Of a stretch of DNA of 64,000 nt, positions 34,804 through 44,188 are shown piece after piece (position 1 is the first letter of the stretch; each line of letters starts with the position of its first letter). The notes beneath the pieces were generated by a model. That model did not search any database. It saw only the letters and a program-made list of their open reading frames with translations, and was not told the DNA's origin. Origin of the DNA: GWE2-42-39 sp963662895 (GTDB lineage Bacteria; Bacteroidota; Bacteroidia; Bacteroidales; Prolixibacteraceae); NCBI GenBank assembly GCA_963662895.1, contig OY759982.1:310001-374000 (forward strand), read 5' to 3'. Made by a program: the position numbers and the translations under genes.

Positions 34804-36147
34804 ATGACAATGAAAAAAACAACCGTTTATACTCTTTTTATCGGGATTGTCTTGCTTACTTCCTGTAATCAGAAAACAGAAAAGATTAAAAATATTGATA
34901 AACCCTCTTTGATGTGGTTCGATGCCGAAGCGAATTTTAAACGCTTCAGCTATCCCGATTCTATCGATTTTTACCTTGAAAAGATTAAAAATATTGGCTT
35001 TACCGATGCAGTTGTTGATATTCGGCCTATTACCGGAGAAGTACTGTATAAAAGTGATTATGCCCCGCAAATGAACGAGTGGGATGGTTTTGTGCGTCCT
35101 GACTTCGATTATCTGGGGCATTTCATTAAGAAAGCTCATGAACTGGGTTTGCGGGTACAGGCCTCGATGAACACTTTTGTTGGCGGACATAACTTTTTCG
35201 ATCGCGGACAGGTTTATACTACGAATCCTGAGTGGGCAACAATGGTTTATACTCCGACCGATGGTATTGTCTCCATCATGACACAGAAGAAAAAATATTC
35301 GGCAATGATTAACCCGATTAATCCGGATTTTCAAACTCATATTCTGAACGTTTTCAGGGAAGTAACAATCAAATACCCTGATCTCGATGGAATTATTCTC
35401 GACCGGGTGCGTTACGATGGCATTATGGGTGATTTTTCTGAATTGTCGAAACAGAAATTTGAAGAATATCTGGGTGAAAAAGTAAAAAAATTTCCTGCGG
35501 ATATTTATGAGTGGAAAACCAGCGCTGAAGGGAAAGCTGATTATGTTCCGGGTAAATATTTCAAGAAATGGATTGAGTGGAGAACGAAAAATATCCACGA
35601 TTTTATGTCGCTGGCAGCAAAAACCGTGAAAGAAGTAAATCCAAATATTTCATTTGGAACATACACCGGAGCCTGGTATCCTTCGTATTTCGAGGTGGGC
35701 GTCAACTGGGCCAGCAATCAGTACGATGTTTCAAAAGATTATGACTGGGCGACCCCCGGGTATAAAAATTTTGGATATGCCGAAGTGCTCGATTTATTTA
35801 CGGTCGGGAATTATTATACTGATATTACCATTGACGATTATCGGAGAAGTAATAACTTGGTTAAGAATGAGACCGACAGCAAAGCTTCCAGCGGAACATG
35901 GTACTGTGTCGAAGGATCGTGTGAAAAGATTAAGGGTATATTGAACGGTCATCCGTTTTATGGCGGAATTCTGGTCAATCAGTTCTATGATAATCCAACG
36001 CAGTTGTCGCGTTCAATTGCTATGAATTTTCAGGCATCTGATGGTCTAATGGTTTTCGATATCGTTCATATTATCCATAAAAACCTGTGGAAAGAAGTGG
36101 AGGACGGTTTTAAAATGTCCGCCGATCCTGATTGTTTTAAAAAGTAA
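34804..36147 (+). CDS. GHL10-like TIM-barrel lipoprotein (putative glycoside hydrolase), paralogue 2
   Basis: About 447 residues with a lipoprotein signal (VLLTSC). It shares with the preceding protein the segments SLMWFDAEANF, VVDIRPITGEVLYKSDY, GLRVQASMNTFVGGHNFF and DGIILDRVRYDG, plus FGTYTGAWYPSYFEVGVNWAS. It is a tandem duplication that has diverged, so the two enzymes may act on different linkages of one glycan. The start could also be six bases later (34810). The gene order is tight (34 bp after paralogue 1). Confidence 0.8.
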   Translation: MTMKKTTVYTLFIGIVLLTSCNQKTEKIKNIDKPSLMWFDAEANFKRFSYPDSIDFYLEKIKNIGFTDAVVDIRPITGEVLYKSDYAPQMNEWDGFVRPDFDYLGHFIKKAHELGLRVQASMNTFVGGHNFFDRGQVYTTNPEWATMVYTPTDGIVSIMTQKKKYSAMINPINPDFQTHILNVFREVTIKYPDLDGIILDRVRYDGIMGDFSELSKQKFEEYLGEKVKKFPADIYEWKTSAEGKADYVPGKYFKKWIEWRTKNIHDFMSLAAKTVKEVNPNISFGTYTGAWYPSYFEVGVNWASNQYDVSKDYDWATPGYKNFGYAEVLDLFTVGNYYTDITIDDYRRSNNLVKNETDSKASSGTWYCVEGSCEKIKGILNGHPFYGGILVNQFYDNPTQLSRSIAMNFQASDGLMVFDIVHIIHKNLWKEVEDGFKMSADPDCFKK

Positions 36148-36166
36148 ACAGAACAGACGTTATATC

Positions 36167-37585
36167 ATGAAAAGAGCAATTTCTCTGGATGTATTAAGAG
36201 GCCTTTCTATTTTCGGAATGGTATTTTCAGCTACAATTCCTTTTGGGGCAGGGCTTCCTGCATGGATGTATCATGCTCAATGTCCGCCACCCTCTTACGC
36301 ATTTAATCCGGGGGTTGCAGGGATTACCTGGGTCGATTTAGTCTTCCCCGTTTTTATTTTTTGTATGGGGGCAGCTATCCCTTTGGCTTTAACCCGGAAA
36401 ATAGAGAGGGGTGAAGGATTTAAGGAGATTGGAAAATATGTGTTCTCCCGATTTTTTGCATTGGTATTTTTTGCAATATATATTGTTCATATACAGGCAC
36501 AGTCAATTGGAACAGGATTTTTTAACGTTCATTTATTCGGAGAGGAAATTGTTGGTTACGATTTGCAACTTCTCTCTTTGGCCGGATTTGTATTAATGTT
36601 TCCAATGTTTAAGGTTATTAAAAATGAAAAAAGGAAGAAACTCTGGAGGATAATTGGATGGGGAGGAGCTGTTCTGTTACTGCTATTCTTTAGATTCGTA
36701 TATAAACAGGATTTTTCGTTACACCGCAGCGATATTATTATTTTAATTCTGGCTGATGTCTATTTACTTGCTGCTTTCGGGTGGTATTTTACCCGGAACA
36801 ACTGGCTGGCCCGTTTTGCTTTGTTTGTCTTCTGGGGAGCTGTTCAGTTAAGTTGTAAATATACAGGGTTTAATGAAATGCTGGACGGCTTTGCTCCTAT
36901 TTCATGGTTTTTTATTTTCAGAATGAGTTATTATATGTTGCTGATATTACCAGCTACTGTTGTGGGTGATATTATATTAAAACGCCTTAAGTCTACGGAT
37001 GAAAATACCGATACGAAAAGTCGGGGAGTGTGGCCGGCTATTTTTCATATTGGCCTTGCTTTATTGGTTGTCTGGCTTACTATTGCCCTTTTTCAGCGTT
37101 GGCTAATTGCTTTGTATATAACCGTTCCGGTATTGCTGTTTGTATTTTACCTGATAATGAAAAAATATCTTCCGGCCTGCAAACAACTGTTTTTTCTTGC
37201 TGCCTATTTGATTGTGGTAGGCTTAATTATTGAGCCTGCAGAGGGGGGGATAAAAAAGGACGATGTAACTGCTTCGTATATGCTGATTACTTCGGGTATG
37301 GCCTTGTGCCTGCTGGTATTTTTTGATTATATCTGTGCTTTTTTTGAACATTCTTTTTTTGTAAAACTATTTTCAGGTGCCGGAAGCAATCCGCTGTTGG
37401 CTTATGTTATTACATTTTGGTTTGTATTTCCGTTTTTTAGTATAAGTTTTTTAATTGGCTTTTATGAATGGTTGTATCCGACCGGTTACCCATGGATTGG
37501 GGTACTTCGGGCTTTTTGCCTTGTTCTGGGGGCTATGTGGCTGGTGAGTTGGATGACGAAGAAAAAATTTATCTGGAGAGCATGA
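36167..37585 (+). CDS. DUF5009 / HGSNAT-like multi-pass membrane protein
   Basis: 472 residues with ten or more membrane helices. The start RAISLDVLRGLSIFGMVFS and the GITWVDLVFPVFIFCMGAAI segment are typical of DUF5009, related to heparan-alpha-glucosaminide N-acetyltransferase. Such proteins are thought to pass acyl groups across the inner membrane onto amino sugars. In this PUL it may acetylate or transport a breakdown product. Function is inferred from family resemblance only. Confidence 0.82.
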   Translation: MKRAISLDVLRGLSIFGMVFSATIPFGAGLPAWMYHAQCPPPSYAFNPGVAGITWVDLVFPVFIFCMGAAIPLALTRKIERGEGFKEIGKYVFSRFFALVFFAIYIVHIQAQSIGTGFFNVHLFGEEIVGYDLQLLSLAGFVLMFPMFKVIKNEKRKKLWRIIGWGGAVLLLLFFRFVYKQDFSLHRSDIIILILADVYLLAAFGWYFTRNNWLARFALFVFWGAVQLSCKYTGFNEMLDGFAPISWFFIFRMSYYMLLILPATVVGDIILKRLKSTDENTDTKSRGVWPAIFHIGLALLVVWLTIALFQRWLIALYITVPVLLFVFYLIMKKYLPACKQLFFLAAYLIVVGLIIEPAEGGIKKDDVTASYMLITSGMALCLLVFFDYICAFFEHSFFVKLFSGAGSNPLLAYVITFWFVFPFFSISFLIGFYEWLYPTGYPWIGVLRAFCLVLGAMWLVSWMTKKKFIWRA

Positions 37586-37623
37586 TTTCTGTGACGATTA
37601 TTTTAACCTAAAAAAGAACGAAT

Positions 37624-39015
37624 ATGTCCTCATTTAAAACCTATCTTTATTTAGCCTGTCTGGTCGCTTCGCTGGGAGGTTTCCTTTTCGGTTTCGATAC
37701 GGCTGTTATTTCAGGAACAGTCAGTTTCGTCGAAAAATATTATTTGTTGAGTAAACTTCAGTTGGGGTGGTTCACCGGATCTGCTTTGGTGGGTTGTATC
37801 CTGGGGGCTGTTATTTCAGGGAAACTGAGTGATTTGTTTGGCCGAAGGCCGGTTCTTATTGTTGCCGGTATTTTGTTTTTTATTTCTGCCGTGGGGTCAG
37901 CTTGTCCGTCCGATTTTACCTTGCTGATTGTTGCCCGTATGATTGGGGGCGTTGGTGTCGGAATGGCTTCAGTTGCCGCACCGTTGTATATTTCCGAATT
38001 TGCCCCTCCTGCCTATCGCGGACGAATGGTGGCGCTGTACCAGCTTTCGATTGTAACCGGAATTATTGTTGCTTATTTTACCAATTGGCTGATTCTCGAT
38101 CATTCGCAATCTGCGGCCGGTAGTTCTTCGTTTTTTGCTGATCTTTTTGTCCGGAATCCCTGGAAGGGAATGTTTGGTGTAGAGACTATTCCGGCCTGTT
38201 TGTTTTCCTTGATGATGGTCTTTGTTCCTGAAACGCCGAGATGGCTGATCGTAAATAATAAAGATGAAAAAGGCCGTTCCGTATTAAAGGCGATTATGAA
38301 TTCTTCGGAATTGGAACAAACATTTAATGATATTAAAGCAGGACATATTACCGAAAAAGTTTCAATAAAAGAGTTATGGGGGGCCGGGATACGGAAAGCC
38401 CTTCTGATTGGGATTGCCTTATCGGTATTCGGGCAGCTTACCGGGGTAAATATTGTGGTTTATTACGGGCCCTCTATCCTGGAGAAAGCCGGACTTAATA
38501 TTGGCGGCGCCTTGCAGTACCAGGTTTCTCTGGGGATTATCAATTTTATTTTCACGATTGTTTCCATGTTTATTATCGACCGTTTCGGGCGTAGGCCCTT
38601 ATTGATCGGAGGAATGGGAATGGTTGCGTTTTCCCTGTTGTTAACCGGCTTGTTCTTCCTGTTCAATGCTTCTGCTTTGGCTATTGTCATTGTTCTTTGT
38701 CTTTATATGGCTTTTGTTGCCGTATCGATCTGTGCAGTAATTTGGGTATTAACTCCCGAAATATTTCCAAACCGTTTGCGTGGACAGGCCATGTCGGTGG
38801 CGACATTCTTTAACTGGACAACCAATGCTTTGGCCGCTATTATTTTCCCCTGGATTGTCGCGCTTATCGGAATCGATGCCGTATTTTTCGTTTTCGCGGC
38901 AATCTGTATGGTCGGTGTAATTATTTTCTATCGTTCGGTTCCTGAAACAAAGGGACGCTCGCTGGAAGAAATCGAACAGTTCTGGAAAACAGGAAAATCA
39001 GCCTCCGTGGTTTAA
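37624..39015 (+). CDS. MFS sugar porter (PUL)
   Basis: 463 residues, twelve membrane helices. Sugar-porter signatures are visible: GGFLFGFDTAVISG near residue 19, GRRPVLI after helix 2, PETPRWLI after helix 6, FGRRPLLI and the C-terminal PETKGRSLEEIE. It is a likely proton-coupled monosaccharide importer for the sugar released by the PUL. It is a distinct paralogue of the xylose porter at 47052. Confidence 0.92.
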   Translation: MSSFKTYLYLACLVASLGGFLFGFDTAVISGTVSFVEKYYLLSKLQLGWFTGSALVGCILGAVISGKLSDLFGRRPVLIVAGILFFISAVGSACPSDFTLLIVARMIGGVGVGMASVAAPLYISEFAPPAYRGRMVALYQLSIVTGIIVAYFTNWLILDHSQSAAGSSSFFADLFVRNPWKGMFGVETIPACLFSLMMVFVPETPRWLIVNNKDEKGRSVLKAIMNSSELEQTFNDIKAGHITEKVSIKELWGAGIRKALLIGIALSVFGQLTGVNIVVYYGPSILEKAGLNIGGALQYQVSLGIINFIFTIVSMFIIDRFGRRPLLIGGMGMVAFSLLLTGLFFLFNASALAIVIVLCLYMAFVAVSICAVIWVLTPEIFPNRLRGQAMSVATFFNWTTNALAAIIFPWIVALIGIDAVFFVFAAICMVGVIIFYRSVPETKGRSLEEIEQFWKTGKSASVV

Positions 39016-39043
39016 ATATATAATACAACTAATTTATTTCTGA

Positions 39044-40876
39044 ATGAGTTTTGATCTTATTGATATAGCAATCATCTTGGGATACATCGTCCTGAGTATT
39101 TTTATTGGCTTTTGGATTTCCAAAAAGGCAAATAGAAACATTCAGAACTATTTTCTCGGAGGAAATCAACTGAAATGGTATTTTCTCGGGCTTTCCAATG
39201 GTTCGGGAATGTTCGATATTTCGGGAACAGCCTGGACGGTTACCATCCTTTTTGTATATGGATTAAAGAGTGTCTGGATTCCCTGGCTTTGGCCGGTCTG
39301 GAACCAGATTTTTGTCATGGTGTTCATGGCTGTCTGGTTACGCCGTTCAGGAGTCATGACAGGGGCTGAATGGATTACTACCCGTTTTGGAAATGACCGG
39401 GGAGGCAAACTATCACACATTATTGTGGTTGTCTTTGCTATTATCAGTGCCATAGGGTTCATCGCCTATTTTTTCGTTGGAATCGGGAAATTTGCAGTTA
39501 CTATTTTCCCCTGGGATCTGTCGTTTAATATTGGTTCCATACACATCATTTCTGAATATGTGTATGCAACTATTCTGCTTTTGCTGACAACCCTGTATGT
39601 GATAAAAGGAGGGATGTACAGTGTGGTTGCTACCGAGGTGATGCAGTTTTTTGTGATGACCATTGCCTGTGTGGCGGTTGCCTGGTTTGCCATGAAAAAT
39701 GTTTCAGCCGAACAAATAAATGCCGCTGTCCCGGATGGCTGGTTCGATATGGTTCCTTCATGGAAAACCGGTCTTGACTGGAGTGGCATTTTCGATCAGG
39801 TGAATGATAAAATTGCCCGGGATGGTTTTGGTATGTTGGGGGCCTTGGTGATGATGATGTTCTTTAAGGGAATTTTTTCCAGCCTGGCTGGTCCGGTTCC
39901 TGGTTACGATATGCAACGTGTGCTGTCGACGCAAACTCCACGCGATGCGGCTAAAATGAGCGGACTTACCTCGCTGGTTTTGTATCCGCCGCGTTTCCTG
40001 ATGGTTGCCGGCCTGGGTATCCTGGGACTGGTTTTTGTTACCCCGATGCTGAAAGCTGATGGTGGCGAGGTCGATTTTGAAAAGATCCTTCCGTATGTTA
40101 TTAATAACCTTTTGCCTGTTGGTTTAAAGGGAATTATCCTGGCCGGGCTTTTGGCTGCGTTTATGTCCACGTTTTCAGCTTTTGTAAATTCCGCTCCTGC
40201 ATATATTGTCAACGATTTGTATAAGAGGTATATAAACCCGGATGCTCCGGAAAAGAAATACATCAGGATTAGTTATATCTCTTCAATCGGAATTGTATTT
40301 GTCGGGATTGTTTTTGGCTTTTTTTCTGCTTCAATCAATTCACTTACCCTGTGGATTACCTCTTCTCTTTACGGAGGGTATGTGGCAGCCAATGTCCTGA
40401 AATGGATTTGGTGGCGTTTTAACGGCTACGGATACTTCTGGGGAATGCTGGCCGGTTTGGCCGGTTCAACCATCAAGTTCCTGTTCTTTCCCGAGACCCC
40501 CGATATTTATATTTTCCCGATTATCCTGCTGATGGCTTCGGCTGGAAGTTTCCTGGGTTGTTTGCTTTCTTCCCCGGTTGACGACAAAACCTTGATCGAA
40601 TTTTACAAAAACGTACGTCCCTGGGGATGGTGGGGGAAGGTTTATGATAAAGCGTTGAAAATATATCCTAATCTGACAAAAAACAAAGATCTGGCAAGGG
40701 ACAGTGTGAATGTCCTGGTTGGAATAGTCTGGCAGATGACGCTGGTAATTGCCCCGGTTTATTTGGTAGTAAGACATTATAACGGATTAATTATTTCGCT
40801 GGTATTGTTTGTCGTTACTTCTTTGGTGTTAAAATTTAATTGGTTAGATAAAATAAGAGATTATGAAACTATATAA
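39044..40876 (+). CDS. Sodium:solute symporter (SSS family)
   Basis: 610 residues with about 13-14 membrane segments and SSS features: an N-terminal ILGYIVLSIFIGFWISKKANR, NYFLGGNQLKW, and a core with GMLGALVMMMFFKGIFSSLAGPVPGYD. The C-terminal cytoplasmic loop is longer than in minimal SSS carriers. It imports a sugar or sugar acid with Na+. Two different transporter types in one PUL suggest two products are taken up. Confidence 0.9.
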   Translation: MSFDLIDIAIILGYIVLSIFIGFWISKKANRNIQNYFLGGNQLKWYFLGLSNGSGMFDISGTAWTVTILFVYGLKSVWIPWLWPVWNQIFVMVFMAVWLRRSGVMTGAEWITTRFGNDRGGKLSHIIVVVFAIISAIGFIAYFFVGIGKFAVTIFPWDLSFNIGSIHIISEYVYATILLLLTTLYVIKGGMYSVVATEVMQFFVMTIACVAVAWFAMKNVSAEQINAAVPDGWFDMVPSWKTGLDWSGIFDQVNDKIARDGFGMLGALVMMMFFKGIFSSLAGPVPGYDMQRVLSTQTPRDAAKMSGLTSLVLYPPRFLMVAGLGILGLVFVTPMLKADGGEVDFEKILPYVINNLLPVGLKGIILAGLLAAFMSTFSAFVNSAPAYIVNDLYKRYINPDAPEKKYIRISYISSIGIVFVGIVFGFFSASINSLTLWITSSLYGGYVAANVLKWIWWRFNGYGYFWGMLAGLAGSTIKFLFFPETPDIYIFPIILLMASAGSFLGCLLSSPVDDKTLIEFYKNVRPWGWWGKVYDKALKIYPNLTKNKDLARDSVNVLVGIVWQMTLVIAPVYLVVRHYNGLIISLVLFVVTSLVLKFNWLDKIRDYETI

Positions 40877-40885
40877 TAGATTACA

Positions 40886-41821
40886 ATGAAGATTAAAGGT
40901 ACTTTTTTGGATGAAATCAGCCACGATATTCCACACCAGAATTGGGGCCGGAAAGAGTGGGATCAGGATTTTGCCTATATGAAACAGATTGGTATCAATG
41001 CTGTGATTTTGATCCGCAGCGGATACCGGAAATGGCTGACTTATCCATCAGAAATATTAGTTGATCGAGAAGGAGCCTATTATCCTCCGGTCGATCTGGT
41101 ACAAATGTTTTTGGAGTTGAGTGAGAAATACAATATGGATTTTTATTTCGGATTGTACGATTCCGGCCGGTATTGGGTAAATGGGGAATTTCAAAAAGAA
41201 TTGGACCTGAATCAGTTTATCATCGAGGAAGTCTGGCAGTTGTATGGGAAAATGAAAGCATTTAAAGGATGGTATATTTCGCAGGAGTGCAGCCGGAAAA
41301 CCGGTACTATTATTGATATGTATGCCGGGCTTGGAACTCACTGTAAGGACATTTCCGGTGGGCTTACCACTCTCATTTCTCCTTATATTGACGGAATAAA
41401 AAATGTGAGTCAGTATAAGGCAGAAACCAGCCGGTCGATAGGAATTAGTATTAAACGGCATGAGGAAGACTGGAGCGAAATATTCGATGGCATCAAAAAT
41501 GCAGTGGATATTGTCGCTTTCCAGGATGGACATATAAATTTTGACGAACTGGATGAGTTTTTAACCATCAATAAGAGTATGGCCGATAAATTTGGTATCC
41601 GTAGTTGGACGAATTCTGAAACATTTGACCGGGATATGCCTATCAAATTTCTTCCTATAAAATGGGAAAAATTACTGATGAAACTGAAAGCAGCCCAACA
41701 TGCAGGGATGGAGCAGGCTATCACATTTGAGTTCTCTCATTTTATGAGCCCTCAGTCAGCATATCTTCAGGCCGGGCATTTATATGATCGTTATAAAGAA
41801 TATCTGGACGAACTTGAATAA
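40886..41821 (+). CDS. DUF4434-like TIM-barrel protein
   Basis: 311 residues without a signal peptide. It begins KIKGTFLDEISHDIPHQNWG and carries GINAVILIRSGYRKWLTYPS and KAFKGWYISQECS, features of the DUF4434 group of presumed (alpha/beta)8 barrels related to glycoside hydrolases. Lack of a signal suggests cytoplasmic action on an imported oligosaccharide. It lies directly before the epimerase gene with a 12-bp gap. No catalytic residues can be assigned with confidence. Confidence 0.75.
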   Translation: MKIKGTFLDEISHDIPHQNWGRKEWDQDFAYMKQIGINAVILIRSGYRKWLTYPSEILVDREGAYYPPVDLVQMFLELSEKYNMDFYFGLYDSGRYWVNGEFQKELDLNQFIIEEVWQLYGKMKAFKGWYISQECSRKTGTIIDMYAGLGTHCKDISGGLTTLISPYIDGIKNVSQYKAETSRSIGISIKRHEEDWSEIFDGIKNAVDIVAFQDGHINFDELDEFLTINKSMADKFGIRSWTNSETFDRDMPIKFLPIKWEKLLMKLKAAQHAGMEQAITFEFSHFMSPQSAYLQAGHLYDRYKEYLDELE

Positions 41822-41833
41822 TCAATCAGAAAA

Positions 41834-43018
41834 ATGGAAAAGATAGATTTTAAAAATTTGGCAGAACAATACAAAGGGGAATTGCTTGATAACGTAATTC
41901 CTTTTTGGCTGAATAAATCTCAGGATAAAGAGTGTGGCGGTTATTTTACCTGTCTCGACCGGGAAGGTAAGGTTTTCGATACCGATAAATTTATTTGGCT
42001 TCAGGGCCGCGAGGTCTGGTTGTTTTCAATGCTTTACAACCAGGTAGAAAAAAAACAGGAGTGGCTCGATGCAGCGGTACAGGGCGCTGAATTCCTGAAT
42101 AAATTCGGGCACGATGGGAATCTGAACTGGTATTTTTCGCTTACAAGGGAAGGGAAACCATTGATTGAACCGTACAATATTTTTTCGTATACCTTTGCAA
42201 GTATGGCTTTTGGCCAGTTGAGCAAAGCTACCGGAAATCAGGAATATGCTGAGATTGCAAAAAATACGTTCGATATTATTTTATCGAAAACGGATAATCC
42301 CAAGGGACATTGGAATAAGGCTTTCCCCGGAACCCGTAACCTGAAGAATTTTGCCCTTCCTATGATTCTCTGTAACCTGGCCCTGGAAATTGAGCATCTG
42401 CTGGATGAAGACTTCCTGAAACAAACGATGGACTCCTGTATCCATGAGGTAATGGATGTTTTTTATCGTCCGGAGTTAGGGCTGGTCGTTGAGAATCTGA
42501 ATGCCGACGGAACCTTATCGGACACATTCGACGGACGTCTGTTAAATCCCGGACATTCGATCGAAGCCATGTGGTTCATTATGGATCTTGGCGTGCGCCT
42601 GAACCGTCCTGAACTAATTACAAAAGCCAATGAGATTGCCATCAAAATGGTTGAATATGGCTGGGATGAAAAGTACGGCGGCATCTTTTATTTCATGGAC
42701 CGTTTGGGACACCCGACCCAGCAATTGGAGTGGGACCAGAAACTATGGTGGGTACATATTGAAACATTAATAACTATGCTGAAAGGTTATTTGCTCACCG
42801 GTTCTGAAAAGAGCCTGGAATGGTTTAACCGTGTCCACGAATATGCCTGGACCCATTTTAAAGATCAGGAATACGGAGAATGGTATGGCTATTTGAATAG
42901 ACAAGGCGAAGTATTACTCCCGTTAAAAGGTGGTAAATGGAAAGGATGTTTTCATGTTCCGCGAGGCATGTGCCAATGCTGGCAAACCCTGGAAAAAATA
43001 TCCAATATGAATATTTAA
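41834..43018 (+). CDS. N-acylglucosamine 2-epimerase (AGE/RnBP family)
   Basis: 394 residues, an (alpha/alpha)6 barrel with the normal family length. Catalytic-site segments are visible: IWLQGREVW with the Arg, LNPGHSIEAMW with His/Glu, and the C-terminal LPLKGGKWKGCFHVPRGM, the hallmark of true N-acyl-D-glucosamine 2-epimerases and less so of cellobiose epimerases. It would interconvert GlcNAc and ManNAc in the cytoplasm. It ties the PUL to amino sugars; a hexose substrate is the alternative. Confidence 0.88.
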   Translation: MEKIDFKNLAEQYKGELLDNVIPFWLNKSQDKECGGYFTCLDREGKVFDTDKFIWLQGREVWLFSMLYNQVEKKQEWLDAAVQGAEFLNKFGHDGNLNWYFSLTREGKPLIEPYNIFSYTFASMAFGQLSKATGNQEYAEIAKNTFDIILSKTDNPKGHWNKAFPGTRNLKNFALPMILCNLALEIEHLLDEDFLKQTMDSCIHEVMDVFYRPELGLVVENLNADGTLSDTFDGRLLNPGHSIEAMWFIMDLGVRLNRPELITKANEIAIKMVEYGWDEKYGGIFYFMDRLGHPTQQLEWDQKLWWVHIETLITMLKGYLLTGSEKSLEWFNRVHEYAWTHFKDQEYGEWYGYLNRQGEVLLPLKGGKWKGCFHVPRGMCQCWQTLEKISNMNI

Positions 43019-43060
43019 TAACCAACACCCAGCACCCAATTTTATTAAACTATTTCAAAC

Positions 43061-44188
43061 ATGAAAAACAGGTGGACTTTCAAAAGAGCGTTGCTTATTA
43101 TTTTTTTATTCTGCTGGAGTTTTATTCAGGCATCAGAAAAAACAAAATACATATCAGCCGGTAATGAGGCTTTTCAATATATGGGGCGCGTTCAGCCCGC
43201 TAATGGTATTGCTTTATATAATTGGCCGGGAGTAACTGTTTCCATCGATTTTACAGGAAAAGAGTTGGGAATTCGTATAGAAGGAGGACCGAAGAATTAT
43301 TTTAATGTATGGGTCGACGACCAGACTGAAAAATCTTTTCGTGCAGTAAACGATACTGTTTGGTGGTTCCCTGGTAAACTGTCCGGAGGAATGCATCATT
43401 TACGCCTGGTTAAACGTACCGAAGGCGGGATGGGAATGGCTGAGTTTGCAGGGATATACATTGGGAAGAAAGAATTGGTAAAAAGACCGGCGCCGCTTTC
43501 CGCCCGGAAAATCCTTTTTATCGGAAACTCGATTACCTGTGGATACGGAACGGAGGGGAAAAACAAGCTGGAACATTTTAAACCCTCAACGGAAAATTGC
43601 GAAAAATCATATGCAACAATTATTGCCCGGGCGTTCGATTCACAGTATCAACTGATTTCTCATTCCGGCCTGGGCATGGTGCGGAACTATGGCGATCCGA
43701 AAAAACTATCTGTTGAACGAAAACCAATGCCGGCACGTCTTGAGTATTTTTTCGATGAAGATTCAACCCAAAAGTATGATTTGAAGAATTATGTCCCCGA
43801 TGCCGTGGTGATTAATCTGGGAACCAATGACTTTTCGACTGAACCTTTTCCTGATGAAGCGGACTTTATAGGGGCAGGAGAGAAGCTTATTTTCAGTATA
43901 CTGGACCGTTTTCCCGGCGTTAAAATATTTTGTATTACCGGCCCGATGATCGATGAACCGTGTTTTTCATATACAAAAAAGATGGTCGGGTCGGTCAGGA
44001 ATAAGAAAAATACAAAGGATGTTGTTTTTGTCGGGGTTCCGGTCGATTTATTAAATACGGAAAAAGATCTTGGTTCCGACTGGCACCCATCGTACCGGGG
44101 ACAGTTGAAAACAGCCAATATGATCATTCCGGTAATGGGGACTGTGCTGGACTGGAACTTTTCGTTGAATGAAATTTCCCAAATATGA
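43061..44188 (+). CDS. SGNH/GDSL esterase with CE2-like N-terminal domain
   Basis: 375 residues with a signal peptide (about 1-24). The N-terminal beta-sandwich (FQYMGRVQ... FNVWVDD, about 35-140) matches the CE2 N domain. The SGNH part carries GNSITCGYG (nucleophile Ser), the block III-type VINLGTND and the C-terminal DWHPSYRGQ with Asp/His. It is a probable carbohydrate acetyl-esterase removing O-acetyl groups from the PUL glycan in the periplasm. It overlaps the next gene by 4 bp (ATGA). Confidence 0.88.
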   Translation: MKNRWTFKRALLIIFLFCWSFIQASEKTKYISAGNEAFQYMGRVQPANGIALYNWPGVTVSIDFTGKELGIRIEGGPKNYFNVWVDDQTEKSFRAVNDTVWWFPGKLSGGMHHLRLVKRTEGGMGMAEFAGIYIGKKELVKRPAPLSARKILFIGNSITCGYGTEGKNKLEHFKPSTENCEKSYATIIARAFDSQYQLISHSGLGMVRNYGDPKKLSVERKPMPARLEYFFDEDSTQKYDLKNYVPDAVVINLGTNDFSTEPFPDEADFIGAGEKLIFSILDRFPGVKIFCITGPMIDEPCFSYTKKMVGSVRNKKNTKDVVFVGVPVDLLNTEKDLGSDWHPSYRGQLKTANMIIPVMGTVLDWNFSLNEISQI